DNA of 7,066 nucleotides from an uncultured Anaerolineaceae bacterium (GCA_937967805.1 CALBTC010000405.1:1-7066), one strand, 5' to 3'. Positions 1 to 5,985 are shown, numbered from the stretch's first letter. The notes: generated by a model from the letters alone, not told the origin. Made by a program: numbers and translations.

Positions 1-158
1 AGCCGCGCCGTCTCGCTGATGATCTCGCGAATGCGCTCGAACTCCTCCTCGGCGCCGCCGCGCCGCGTGACGAAGATATTGTTGGGATTGAGGTCGCGGT
101 GGATGAAGTCGAGGCTGTGGGCCGCGGTCAATGCCGCGCAGATCGGCCGCAGCAGGTG
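1..158 (-). other. Ser/Thr protein kinase catalytic-loop segment fused in frame to the oxidoreductase
   Basis: From about residue 254 of the minus-strand frame the sequence reads HLLRPICAALTAAHSLDFI, then HRDLNPNNIFV (bases about 69-101). This matches kinase subdomain VIa (helix E ending in AAH) and VIb (HRDLKPxN catalytic loop). The catalytic Asp is residue 275 and the Mg-binding Asn is 280, but the usual Lys after HRDL is Asn (residue 277). No DFG motif appears in the remaining 25 residues, which are an acidic and helical stretch (GGAEEEFERIREIISE). The N-lobe (Gly-rich loop, VAIK lysine, helix C) is absent because FAD-enzyme sequence sits in its place, so this cannot be a working kinase as it stands. 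The simplest reading is a junction between two unrelated genes. A metagenomic assembly chimera is more likely than a true fusion. Confidence 0.7.
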
Positions 159-917
159 CACGGCGCGGGCCGGCGGCAGTTCTGCCAGCGATTTCACTTC
201 ATGATTCAGTTCAATTTCGCCGCCCAGATCGGTGAAGAAGCCGGCCAGAGCGTCGGCGATGGATTGGCTGCCGCCCTGCGGCAGCGGCCAGCCGACTTTG
301 TGCGCCAGCGTGCCCAGCATCAGGCCGAAAGCGGCGGTAAAGGGCCATTCCAGCGGCATGATCGAATGGGCTGCCAGCCCGGCAAACAGGGCGCGGGCCG
401 GCTCGGTGCGGAAGAGCGTTTTGGCCAGCAGGGTCGTGGGCCAGACGGCGCGAAGACCCAGTTTGGCCATGGCCAGGGGATGGCGCGGCAGGCGCAGCGG
501 CCCCAAAAATTCGCGGGCGATTTTGTCCCAGTCGGCCACCAGAGGAGCAAAGAGACGACGGTAGCGGGAGCCATCAACGCCGAGTTGAGCGGCCGTTTCC
601 GCAATAGATCGGTGCAGGGCAACGGCCGTGCCGTCATCAAGCGGGTGGGCCAGGGGCAAATCTGGCTGAATCCAGCGCACGCCGTAATCCGCCAGGGGCA
701 GGCTCTGGAAAAACGGCGAGCCCATCCCCAGTGGATGAATGGCGGAGCAGATGTCGTGGCGAAAACCGGGCAGGGTCAGTTCGGCCGTGCGCATCCCCCC
801 GCCGATGGTGGCTTTGGCTTCCAGCAGCAGCACTCGCCACCCTTGCCGCGCCAGGGTAATGCCCGCCGCCAGCCCGTTTGGCCCGGACCCCACCACGATG
901 GCATCATAATTACTCAT
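1..917 (-). CDS. FAD-dependent oxidoreductase (phytoene-dehydrogenase-like), chimeric C-terminus, partial
   Basis: The frame starts at ATG 917 and stays open to the left edge, giving 305 codons. Residues 4-40 form a Rossmann FAD-binding site: a hydrophobic strand, then GSGPNGLAAG at about 11-20, then a second strand ending in LLLEA, then GGGMRT at about 41-46. Residues 58-72 (HDICSAIHPLG), 104-112 (AHPLDDGTA) and the GWPLPQGGS block near 225 are typical of the COG1233 phytoene-dehydrogenase-like group, FAD enzymes of about 470-500 residues whose substrates are mostly unknown. At about residue 253, after LPPARAV, where the family normally continues with a strand and TPRQ-like motif, the sequence becomes kinase-like (see the separate entry). 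The whole FAD C-terminal half is therefore absent. No Shine-Dalgarno precedes the ATG; an extended -10 lies 6 nt upstream, suggesting a leaderless transcript. The family call for residues 1-253 is firm. Whether this is one real protein is doubtful. Confidence 0.85.
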   Translation of the reverse strand, partial: MSNYDAIVVGSGPNGLAAGITLARQGWRVLLLEAKATIGGGMRTAELTLPGFRHDICSAIHPLGMGSPFFQSLPLADYGVRWIQPDLPLAHPLDDGTAVALHRSIAETAAQLGVDGSRYRRLFAPLVADWDKIAREFLGPLRLPRHPLAMAKLGLRAVWPTTLLAKTLFRTEPARALFAGLAAHSIMPLEWPFTAAFGLMLGTLAHKVGWPLPQGGSQSIADALAGFFTDLGGEIELNHEVKSLAELPPARAVHLLRPICAALTAAHSLDFIHRDLNPNNIFVTRRGGAEEEFERIREIISETAR

Positions 918-923
918 GAGCGC

Positions 924-932
924 ATTATGCCA
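924..932 (-). promoter_or_regulatory. Extended -10 promoter of the oxidoreductase gene
   Basis: On the minus strand TGGCATAAT (TGn plus CATAAT, 5 of 6 to TATAAT) ends 6 nt before the ATG at 917. A start site about 7 nt after the hexamer would fall on the ATG itself, so the mRNA would be leaderless, which fits the absence of a Shine-Dalgarno. A weak -35-like TTGAGT lies 19 nt further upstream. Predicted from sequence only. Confidence 0.5.
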
Positions 933-983
933 CAGAAACGTATTCCGTACTCAAATTGGCTGTTTCGACCACCAAGACTAGCT

Positions 984-1133
984 TTAAAAATTCGATACCC
1001 GATACGGCAACAAGCCGGGGGCGCTCAAGCGAGCGGCTGCGCCAGACAGGGCAATGGGGATGGTATACAGTCCGGTCATGGCAAACAGGAGCAGGATAAT
1101 CTGCGGCGGGTCTTGTGCCCTTGCCGCTCTGTT
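984..1133 (-). other. Possible remnant of a membrane-protein gene in the 918-1275 gap
   Basis: This stretch is otherwise without a gene. On the minus strand, after a TAA at 1136-1134, a frame runs 49 codons to TAA at 986-984. It contains a protein-like hydrophobic segment (PPQIILLLFAMTGLYTIPIA) followed by SGAAARL. It has no standard start until an ATG at 1079, which would leave only 31 residues, and there is no Shine-Dalgarno there. The hydrophobic run resembles the last transmembrane helix of a membrane enzyme, perhaps of the CDP-alcohol phosphatidyltransferase kind, but the match is too short to name. Chance is a real alternative. An overlapping 104-codon minus-strand frame (925-1239) has unlikely composition and also contains the terminator hairpin, so it is not called. 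Confidence 0.2.
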
Positions 1134-1200
1134 TTAAATTGATGCAGCCAGCATATCCCCGGCCAGGCGAACCGTCATTCGCCTTTGGACGAATCTTGCC

Positions 1201-1231
1201 AAACAAAAAGAGCCGGGATGACCGGCCCTTT
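1201..1231 (-). terminator. Intrinsic terminator of the lipoprotein operon
   Basis: Read on the minus strand: a stem of 10 pairs with one mismatch (bases 1222-1231 with 1207-1216), loop of 5 (1217-1221), core CCGG/CCGG, followed by a T-rich tract (TTTTTGTTT, 1209-1201). It lies 45 nt after the stop codon of the lipoprotein gene, which is transcribed towards it. The orientation of the U-tract supports termination of minus-strand transcription. Confidence 0.75.
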
Positions 1232-1275
1232 ATATACAATCATTGGTGAATCTGCGGATTTTTAAGGTAAGGCCG

Positions 1276-1983
1276 TTAGGGTAAAACGGTGTCGGGGAAG
1301 CCCATGGATTTCAGCTCTTCGGGATTGAAAGCGGAGCCGTGTGCGGCCACGGTCCATTCACCCGCCTGCCGCACCATGAAGGCGGTGAACCCGCCGGGCG
1401 GATTGGTGGAATGGATGGCGACGCGCGCATAACCACCGGCAACCAGCTCCGTTTCAGCTTCAAATCCGGCAATGTCCCAACCGATCGCTTCCAAACCGGC
1501 CAGGGCTGCGGCAGCGACCTCATCTTGCTTGCTTTCAGCCTGGCCACCGGCAAACTGCGGGCCAAAGACGGCTTCCAGCGCGGCCAGCGTCGCCTCGTCA
1601 TCGCCCACGTACAGGGCAATGGTGTTCTGGCTGCGGTAAAAGTGCGGCGTGGCCATCCAGGACAGCATCGTTGTGCCGACTGAAGAACCGCCCGGGGCAA
1701 CCTGCGCCGCTTCTGCTTCGGCCGAAGCCGCATCCTCGTAGGTGAATACCTGCACCTCCTGGCTGTTCACCCGCAAGATTTGACCGGGCGCGCTGAAGAA
1801 GGGTTGGGAGATACCGTCGGCTGCCTCAACCGTTGCGCCGGCTTCCCGCAGTTTGGCCGCTACGCTGTCGTCCGGGGCAACATCTGCCGCCGGTGCTGTG
1901 TCTCGTGCCGCGACCGTGGGCGAACAGGCGACCAGCAGGAAACCCAATAATAAAATCAAACCAAAACCAATATTTTTAAACAT
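1276..1983 (-). CDS. Predicted lipoprotein of unknown function, translationally coupled to the receiver gene
   Basis: This encodes 235 residues. The N-terminus is a lipoprotein signal: Lys3, hydrophobic core 5-18, lipobox LVAC with Cys20 as the expected lipidated residue, so the mature protein should be anchored on the outer face of the membrane. An Ala/Asp-rich linker (21-40) is followed by a first domain (about 41-147) with MLSWMATPHFYRS (106-118), IALYVGDD (122-129) and GPQFAGG (141-147). This pattern recurs in uncharacterised bacterial lipoproteins. A second domain (about 153-235) contains GYARVAIHSTNPPGGFTAF (184-202), GEWTVAAHGSAFNPEEL (208-224) and a C-terminal FPDTVLP. Neither domain has a known function, and no catalytic motif is visible. 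A strong AAGGAG (1999-1994) lies 10 nt from the ATG and overlaps the upstream regulator's TAA, so the two are coupled. The ending is followed by an intrinsic terminator. No cysteines remain beyond Cys20. Confidence 0.9.
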   Translation of the reverse strand: MFKNIGFGLILLLGFLLVACSPTVAARDTAPAADVAPDDSVAAKLREAGATVEAADGISQPFFSAPGQILRVNSQEVQVFTYEDAASAEAEAAQVAPGGSSVGTTMLSWMATPHFYRSQNTIALYVGDDEATLAALEAVFGPQFAGGQAESKQDEVAAAALAGLEAIGWDIAGFEAETELVAGGYARVAIHSTNPPGGFTAFMVRQAGEWTVAAHGSAFNPEELKSMGFPDTVLP

Positions 1984-1997
1984 CTTTTTTTGTCTCC

Positions 1998-2393
1998 TTA
2001 ACTTTCTGACTGAGTGTCTGAATTTTCTGTTGCTGCTGCCGCACGGCGGATCGCCGCCAGCAGCGCTTGGGGATCGCTTTGCTTGGGAATGAAGGCGGCG
2101 GCGCCAACGGCCGTTGCTTCGGCGCGAGCGGTGGCGGTGGGGTACATGGTGGTGAGGATAACGGCCGTTTGCGGCACGGCCGTACGCAAAATCGCCGCTG
2201 CTTCCAGGCCGCTCATCGTTGGCATTCTGATGTCCATGAGCACCACCTGTGGCCGGAGCTTTGTGGCCAGCAGAACGGCCTCACGCCCGTCGCCGGCTTC
2301 AGCCACAATCTTGATGTCCGGTTCCAGCGACAATCGCAGCCGCAGCCCCGTTCGGGCCGTTATTTGATCATCCGCCAAGAGCAAAGTAATCAT
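1998..2393 (-). CDS. Stand-alone receiver-domain response regulator (NarL-type REC, no output domain)
   Basis: This encodes 131 residues from ATG 2393, chosen because GAAGGA (2408-2403) sits 9 nt upstream and the receiver fold starts right there (ITLLLADD). A longer frame back to 2486 exists but adds only an unstructured basic stretch. The receiver is complete: acidic pair Asp8-Asp9, phospho-acceptor Asp54 in VVLMDIRMP, Thr81/Thr82 after strand 4, and Lys104 in FIPKQSD. It ends 25 residues after that lysine in a polar Ala/Glu/Ser tail, with no helix-turn-helix, so it cannot bind DNA the way its relatives do. It is closest in style to NarL/FixJ receivers, including the one encoded divergently. 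Likely roles are phosphate sink, competitor for the neighbouring kinase, or protein-interaction switch; these are inferences. The TAA overlaps the lipoprotein's Shine-Dalgarno. Confidence 0.92.
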   Translation of the reverse strand: MITLLLADDQITARTGLRLRLSLEPDIKIVAEAGDGREAVLLATKLRPQVVLMDIRMPTMSGLEAAAILRTAVPQTAVILTTMYPTATARAEATAVGAAAFIPKQSDPQALLAAIRRAAAATENSDTQSES

Positions 2394-2415
2394 CCGTTGC
2401 TGTCCTTCAGTGCGT

Positions 2416-2431
2416 TGCTTAACTTTAAGCA
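2416..2431. promoter_or_regulatory. Perfect 7-2-7 inverted repeat, candidate response-regulator operator
   Basis: TGCTTAA-CT-TTAAGCA is an exact 7-bp dyad with a 2-bp spacer, 22 nt upstream of the receiver-only gene's ATG in the 2394-2605 divergent control region. NarL-class regulators are known to bind inverted heptamers spaced by 2 bp (TACYYMT type), and TGCTTAA agrees at 5 of 7 positions. As RNA it could also form a 7-pair stem, but the 2-nt loop makes that unlikely. It could be the site through which the adjacent NarL-type regulator represses or tunes the minus-strand operon. Confidence 0.45.
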
Positions 2432-2509
2432 GCATATCATTTCTGGACGTGGTGCGAATCGTACCCTTTCTGGATTTCGGTCTCATACTTTTTGCCGAGA
2501 AACTGCTAC

Positions 2510-2525
2510 GGCTTTTGGGCTTTTG
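2510..2525. repeat. 8-bp tandem direct repeat upstream of the regulator-kinase promoter
   Basis: GGCTTTTG occurs twice head to tail (2510-2517, 2518-2525). It ends 27 nt before the proposed -10 hexamer of the plus-strand operon, about 40-55 nt upstream of the predicted start site, which is a usual place for an activator. It is short enough to be chance. Confidence 0.25.
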
Positions 2526-2549
2526 CCTGTTAATTCTTGAGTCGCTTTA

Positions 2550-2558
2550 TGCTAAAAT
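2550..2558 (+). promoter_or_regulatory. Extended -10 promoter of the response regulator-kinase operon
   Basis: TGCTAAAAT (TGn plus TAAAAT, 5 of 6 to TATAAT) predicts transcription starting near 2565 and a leader of about 40 nt carrying the Shine-Dalgarno of the regulator. No good -35 is seen, as is common with extended -10 promoters. The same nine bases recur upstream of the gene at 6064. Confidence 0.45.
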
Positions 2559-2605
2559 GTGCCGTCAGGAAATTGTGTGATTCCCAGTGTGGAAGGAAGG
2601 GAGAA

Positions 2606-3241
2606 ATGGCAATTCGTATCCTGATTGCGGATGATCACAGCGTGGTGCGCCAGGGGCTGCGCATGTTTCTCAGCCTGGACCCGGCGCTGACCGTTGTGGC
2701 CGAGGCCGAAGATGGCGCCGAGGCCGTGGCCCTGGCCCGCCAGCACCGGCCGGACATCGTGTTGATGGATTTGCTGATGCCGGAGATGGATGGGGTGGCG
2801 GCCACGGCCGTTATCCGGCGCGACCTGCCCGACACAGAAGTTATTGCCCTCACCAGCATCTTTGAAGGCGATAAAGTGATCGGGGCCGTGCGCGCCGGGG
2901 CGATTGGCTACCTGCTTAAAGACACAAAGGCGCCGGAGCTGTGCCGGGCGATCCACGCTGCGGCTGCCGGGCAGGTGCAGCTGGCGCCGCAGGCCGCCGC
3001 CCGGCTGCTGCGCGAACTGCGATCCCCAGACAGCACCGAACCGCTGACGGAGCGGGAGACTGAGGTGCTGCGCCTGCTGGCTCAGGGATTGTCGAACAAG
3101 GAGATTGCCGCGCGCCTGGTCATCGGCGAAAGGACCGTCAAAACACACGTCAGCAACGTGCTGGCCAAGATCAACGTTTCCAGCCGCACCCAGGCTGCCC
3201 TGTATGCCATCCGCATTGGCCTGGTGCCCGTACCGGCTTAA
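2606..3241 (+). CDS. NarL/FixJ-family response regulator (REC + LuxR-type HTH)
   Basis: This encodes 211 residues. ATG 2606 was chosen over an earlier frame opening at 2537 because it follows a purine-rich Shine-Dalgarno (AAGGAAGGGAG, ending 2 nt before the codon) and starts right at the receiver fold. Receiver (about 3-118): Asp9-Asp10, phospho-acceptor Asp55 in IVLMDLLMP, Thr83, Lys105 in GYLLKD. Linker 119-146. LuxR/GerE helix-turn-helix 147-204: LTERETEVLRLLAQG, SNKEIAARL, and the recognition helix ERTVKTHVSNVLAKI (176-190). All phosphorylation residues are present, so it should be activated by the kinase encoded 12 bp downstream and then bind DNA as a dimer. The order regulator-then-kinase suggests one transcript. 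Targets are unknown; the 7-2-7 dyad upstream is a candidate. Confidence 0.96.
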   Translation: MAIRILIADDHSVVRQGLRMFLSLDPALTVVAEAEDGAEAVALARQHRPDIVLMDLLMPEMDGVAATAVIRRDLPDTEVIALTSIFEGDKVIGAVRAGAIGYLLKDTKAPELCRAIHAAAAGQVQLAPQAAARLLRELRSPDSTEPLTERETEVLRLLAQGLSNKEIAARLVIGERTVKTHVSNVLAKINVSSRTQAALYAIRIGLVPVPA

Positions 3242-3253
3242 CCGCCCCCAGCA

Positions 3254-5311
3254 ATGCCCACCTTTTGGCACCGGCTGAGCACCAAAATTACGCTGCAACT
3301 GTTGGCGGTTGTGGTGATTGTGACGGCCGTAACCAGCCTGCTAATCATTCAAGGATTCCGCCAGACGCAGGCTGCCGCCGTGGCCCACGCCACCGCCGGT
3401 TTAAAATCCCAGGCCCACACGTCGCTGCACGAACTGGCGCTGAGCCACGCCCGGTTGCTGGCCGCCGCATTGGCAACCACGCCGGAAACGGCCGTCATGG
3501 ACGAGGCGGCTCTCAGCCAATGGCTTTCCAACCAGTTAGCCCAAATTTCACTGCTGCCCGGCGGCTATGCCTTTGTGGTGGATGGGAACGGCCGTCTCCT
3601 GGCCACCACTTCCCAGGCCCCCATCGAAATGTGGCACCAGAACTTGCCCCATGCGGCCGATCCGCTGCTGCGTGAAGCCGTACACACCATGCAGCGCGGC
3701 GACAACGGTCTGGCTGAACTTCCCCTCGGCGGCCAGACGGTGCTGCTGGCCCACACCCCGTTGCCCGATACCGAATGGAGCCTGGCGCTGGCCATCCCGC
3801 TGGCAGCCATTGAGGCCCGCGCCAATCCGGTAGCCGCTACCATCCGCGCCGACGCCGAACGAACCACCCAACGTGTTTTGCTGACGACGGCCGCATTCCT
3901 CGTACTGGCCACGGCGGGCAGCCTGCTTTTTACCCGGCGCTTTATTTCCCGCCCCCTTGCAGACCTGCTGCGCGGCGTGCGTACCATCGGTACCGGCCGG
4001 CTAGACGTGACCATTTCCGCCAGAACCAGAGACGAAATTGGCGTTCTGGCCGGCGCGTTTAACTGGATGGCGGCCGAATTGCAGCAGCGCAACGAGGAGC
4101 TGGCCCGCAGCGAGAAGGCGCTGGAACAGCGCGTGCGGGACCAGACACGCGAACTGCAAACGCTGCTGGAAACAGCCCGCAACATGACCCTGACGCTGGA
4201 CCTGGAAACGCTGCTGGGCATCATTTTGGACCAGCTAAAGCGCGTGGTTGATTATTTTGGCGCGACCTTTTTGATCGTGGAAGGAGACGAGCTGGTGCCG
4301 CGAGCCTATCGCGGTCCGGCGCCGGCGGACAAGGTACTGGCAACCCGCTACCGGCTGCAGGATGCATCCAGCCAGGAGATTTTGCGCAGCCGCCGCCCGG
4401 TGATCATTGCTGATATGCAGGCAGACGGCATTCGCAGCCGTGCGGCCCCGGCGGCGCAAGCAGCGTTCGCCTCGGTGCTGCGCTACATTCGCGGCTGGAT
4501 GGCCGTGCCGCTGCTTTATCAGGAGCAGGTGGTTGGTATTTTGATTGTGCATCACGAGATGGTGGGGGCGTTTACGGCCGTTCACGCCGAAAAAGCGATG
4601 GCCTTTGCCAACCAGGCGGCCGTCGCCGTGGAAAACGCCCGGCTGTATGACCAGGCGCAGCGGCTGTCGGCGCTAGAAGAGCGGCAAAAGCTGGCGCGTG
4701 AACTGCACGATTCGGTGTCGCAGGCGCTATACGGCATTGCCCTGGGCGCACGAACGGCCCGGACGCTGCTCGACCAGGACCCAAAGCGGCTGCAAGACCC
4801 CCTGGATTACGTTCTCACCCTGGCTGAAGGGGCGCTGGACGAAATGCGCGCCCTCATTTTTGAGCTGCGCCCGGAATCATTGGCCGAGGAAGGGCTGGTT
4901 GTCGCTTTGGAGAAGCAAGCTGCCGCGCTGCGGGCACGTAAGCAGATAGTGGTGCACACAGAACTGGCAACCGAACCAGATATCTCCCTGGAGGCTAAAC
5001 ACGCCCTGTACCGCATTGCCCAGGAGGCGCTGCACAACGTGGGTAAACATGCTCGGGCCAGCCGGGTGACGCTGCGCTTGCAGCCATCGGCTGACGGTCT
5101 GCTGCTAGAGATTTGCGACAACGGCCGTGGCTTTGACACCAGCGTCGATTATCCGGGCCACCTGGGTTTGAAGTCGATGCGTGAACGTATTGAGCAGCTG
5201 GGCGGTGGTTTTTACATTAAAAGTGAACCGGGTGGGGGAACGGCCGTTACTATTACGCTGCCTTCCCAAATACAAACAAAGGATACCCGAAATGATCCCA
5301 ATGTTGCCTAA
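3254..5311 (+). CDS. Membrane sensor histidine kinase (Cache-like sensor, HAMP, GAF, HisKA_3, HATPase)
   Basis: This encodes 685 residues. TM1 is about 14-33. The extracytoplasmic region 34-205 carries a Cache-like pattern: GYAFVVDGNGRLLATT at 104-119, then EWSLALAIPLAAI at 174-186. TM2 is about 207-226. HAMP 228-280 (ISRPLADLL, DEIGVLAGAFNWM) leads into a coiled coil about 276-308. GAF 313-462 ends in the usual AVAVENARLYDQA helix. HisKA_3 475-540 has the phosphorylation site ARELHDSVSQ with His485. HATPase_c has the N box ALHNVGKHA (Asn595), G1 DNGRGF (622-627), G2 GHLGLKSMRER (635-645) and G3 GGGT (660-663). All catalytic motifs are intact. It should sense a small extracellular ligand and phosphorylate Asp55 of the regulator encoded just upstream. 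The ATG has no Shine-Dalgarno and lies 12 bp after the regulator's stop, consistent with reinitiation. The last 20 bp overlap the start of a truncated gene. The ligand is unknown; the GAF could add a second cytoplasmic input. Confidence 0.96.
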   Translation: MPTFWHRLSTKITLQLLAVVVIVTAVTSLLIIQGFRQTQAAAVAHATAGLKSQAHTSLHELALSHARLLAAALATTPETAVMDEAALSQWLSNQLAQISLLPGGYAFVVDGNGRLLATTSQAPIEMWHQNLPHAADPLLREAVHTMQRGDNGLAELPLGGQTVLLAHTPLPDTEWSLALAIPLAAIEARANPVAATIRADAERTTQRVLLTTAAFLVLATAGSLLFTRRFISRPLADLLRGVRTIGTGRLDVTISARTRDEIGVLAGAFNWMAAELQQRNEELARSEKALEQRVRDQTRELQTLLETARNMTLTLDLETLLGIILDQLKRVVDYFGATFLIVEGDELVPRAYRGPAPADKVLATRYRLQDASSQEILRSRRPVIIADMQADGIRSRAAPAAQAAFASVLRYIRGWMAVPLLYQEQVVGILIVHHEMVGAFTAVHAEKAMAFANQAAVAVENARLYDQAQRLSALEERQKLARELHDSVSQALYGIALGARTARTLLDQDPKRLQDPLDYVLTLAEGALDEMRALIFELRPESLAEEGLVVALEKQAAALRARKQIVVHTELATEPDISLEAKHALYRIAQEALHNVGKHARASRVTLRLQPSADGLLLEICDNGRGFDTSVDYPGHLGLKSMRERIEQLGGGFYIKSEPGGGTAVTITLPSQIQTKDTRNDPNVA

Positions 5312-5375
5312 AACGCAACTGCTGGCCACGCTGCGGCACGAGCGGCAGCAGTGGCAGATTTTGTTGGATAATTAA
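5292..5375 (+). pseudogene. 5' remnant of a DinB-like (ClbS/DfsB/maleylpyruvate isomerase-type) gene
   Basis: AAAGGA (5278-5283) is 8 nt from ATG 5292, a good ribosome binding site inside the kinase's last codons. The frame reads MIPMLPKTQLLATLRHERQQ, then WQILLDN, and stops at TAA 5375. LLATLRxERxxWxxLL is how many DinB/ClbS-type four-helix proteins of about 150-200 residues begin. Here only the first helix remains. After the stop the DNA codes for the convergent acetyltransferase on the other strand, so no continuation exists in another plus-strand frame. I read it as a gene cut by the rearrangement that brought in the acetyltransferase. A genuine 27-residue peptide coupled to the kinase is the alternative. 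The family call rests on a short stretch. Confidence 0.5.
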
Positions 5376-5974
5376 TCACTATCAGGAACATCGGCCGGAT
5401 TTGCAGAAATGGGCAGATATTTCACCAGGCTGACCCGCTCCCATTCATCCCAGATAGGGCCGCGCCGCACTTCACGGTAGCCCAGCTTGCGATTGAGGGT
5501 CAGCACGTGGTGGTTGCGCGCCAGGGTGTGCGTGTAAATCATCGAAATACCGCGGTGGCGCGCGGCTTGCTCCACATGCACCTTCAAACGGCGGGCCAAA
5601 CCCTGCCGCCGGTGGTCAGGATGTACCCACAGTTGAAAAATTTCGCAAAACGCGCCATCCGGCGGGAAAATTGAAGGCTCCAGCAGGTGAAAGATCAGGT
5701 TCGACGGGCCGGAAAAATCCTCCTGCCAGCGATTACGAAACCGGCACAGGATCATGCCGCCATTTTCCCCGGTTAATTCATCCTCACAAATCCAGGCGCC
5801 TTTATCGGCTGTCCCAACGAAGGCGGCAATTTTTTGGCGGTGATCGGTCCGTTCCTGCGGCGTCATGTTGGCGGCTGCGTCTGCCGTTTCTGGCTCGTCT
5901 TCAGCGCCAACCAGCAGATCGGCTTCGATCAAAAAGTCGATGTCTTTACGGGTGGCTTCGCGGATTCTGTACAT
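5372..5974 (-). CDS. GNAT-family N-acetyltransferase
   Basis: This encodes 200 residues. The N-terminal MYRIREATRKDIDFLIEADL is the usual GNAT opening (strand 1 then helix 1). Strands 60-64 and 71-79 (GGMILCRF) precede the acetyl-CoA motif A at 113-131: FQLWVHPDHRRQGLARRL, with the pyrophosphate-binding R-R-Q-G-L-A at 122-127. Motif B is 154-166 (NHHVLTLNRKLGY), where the Asn and the Leu-Gly-Tyr contact the cofactor in relatives. The C-terminus ends in a strand (RVSLVKYL) and a short acidic tail. The protein should transfer an acetyl group from acetyl-CoA to an amine; the substrate cannot be told. No Shine-Dalgarno is seen, but an extended -10 sits 11 nt from the ATG. Its stop overlaps that of the convergent remnant in the shared TTAA (5372-5375). 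No terminator fits between it and the kinase. It contains no ACGGCCGT octamer in its 603 bp. Confidence 0.93.
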   Translation of the reverse strand: MYRIREATRKDIDFLIEADLLVGAEDEPETADAAANMTPQERTDHRQKIAAFVGTADKGAWICEDELTGENGGMILCRFRNRWQEDFSGPSNLIFHLLEPSIFPPDGAFCEIFQLWVHPDHRRQGLARRLKVHVEQAARHRGISMIYTHTLARNHHVLTLNRKLGYREVRRGPIWDEWERVSLVKYLPISANPADVPDSD

Positions 5975-5985
5975 ACTAAAACCGG

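Noticed and set aside
1027..1040. Small inverted repeat CGCTC-AAGC-GAGCG
   Set aside because: It has only five pairs and no T-tract on either strand, so it is not supported as a terminator or operator.
99..1142. Long plus-strand open frame of 347 codons
   Set aside because: It runs antisense to the oxidoreductase, is rich in Gln, Gly and Arg as typical of GC-rich shadow frames, has no ribosome site, and continues through the intergenic region.
925..1239. Minus-strand frame of 104 codons in the gap
   Set aside because: Its first codons include the terminator hairpin of the upstream operon, it lacks a ribosome site, and its composition looks like translated non-coding DNA.
2394..2486. Longer N-terminus for the stand-alone receiver (start at 2486)
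   Set aside because: The extra 31 residues are basic and unstructured, while ATG 2393 has a Shine-Dalgarno at 9 nt and begins the receiver fold directly.
2537..2605. Longer N-terminus for the NarL-type regulator
   Set aside because: The added residues would span the proposed -10 element and the Shine-Dalgarno, and ATG 2606 starts the receiver in the normal place.
2552..3298. Minus-strand frame of 248 codons opposite the regulator
   Set aside because: It is an antisense shadow of a clear response regulator, with Gln/His/Gly-rich composition and no domain pattern.
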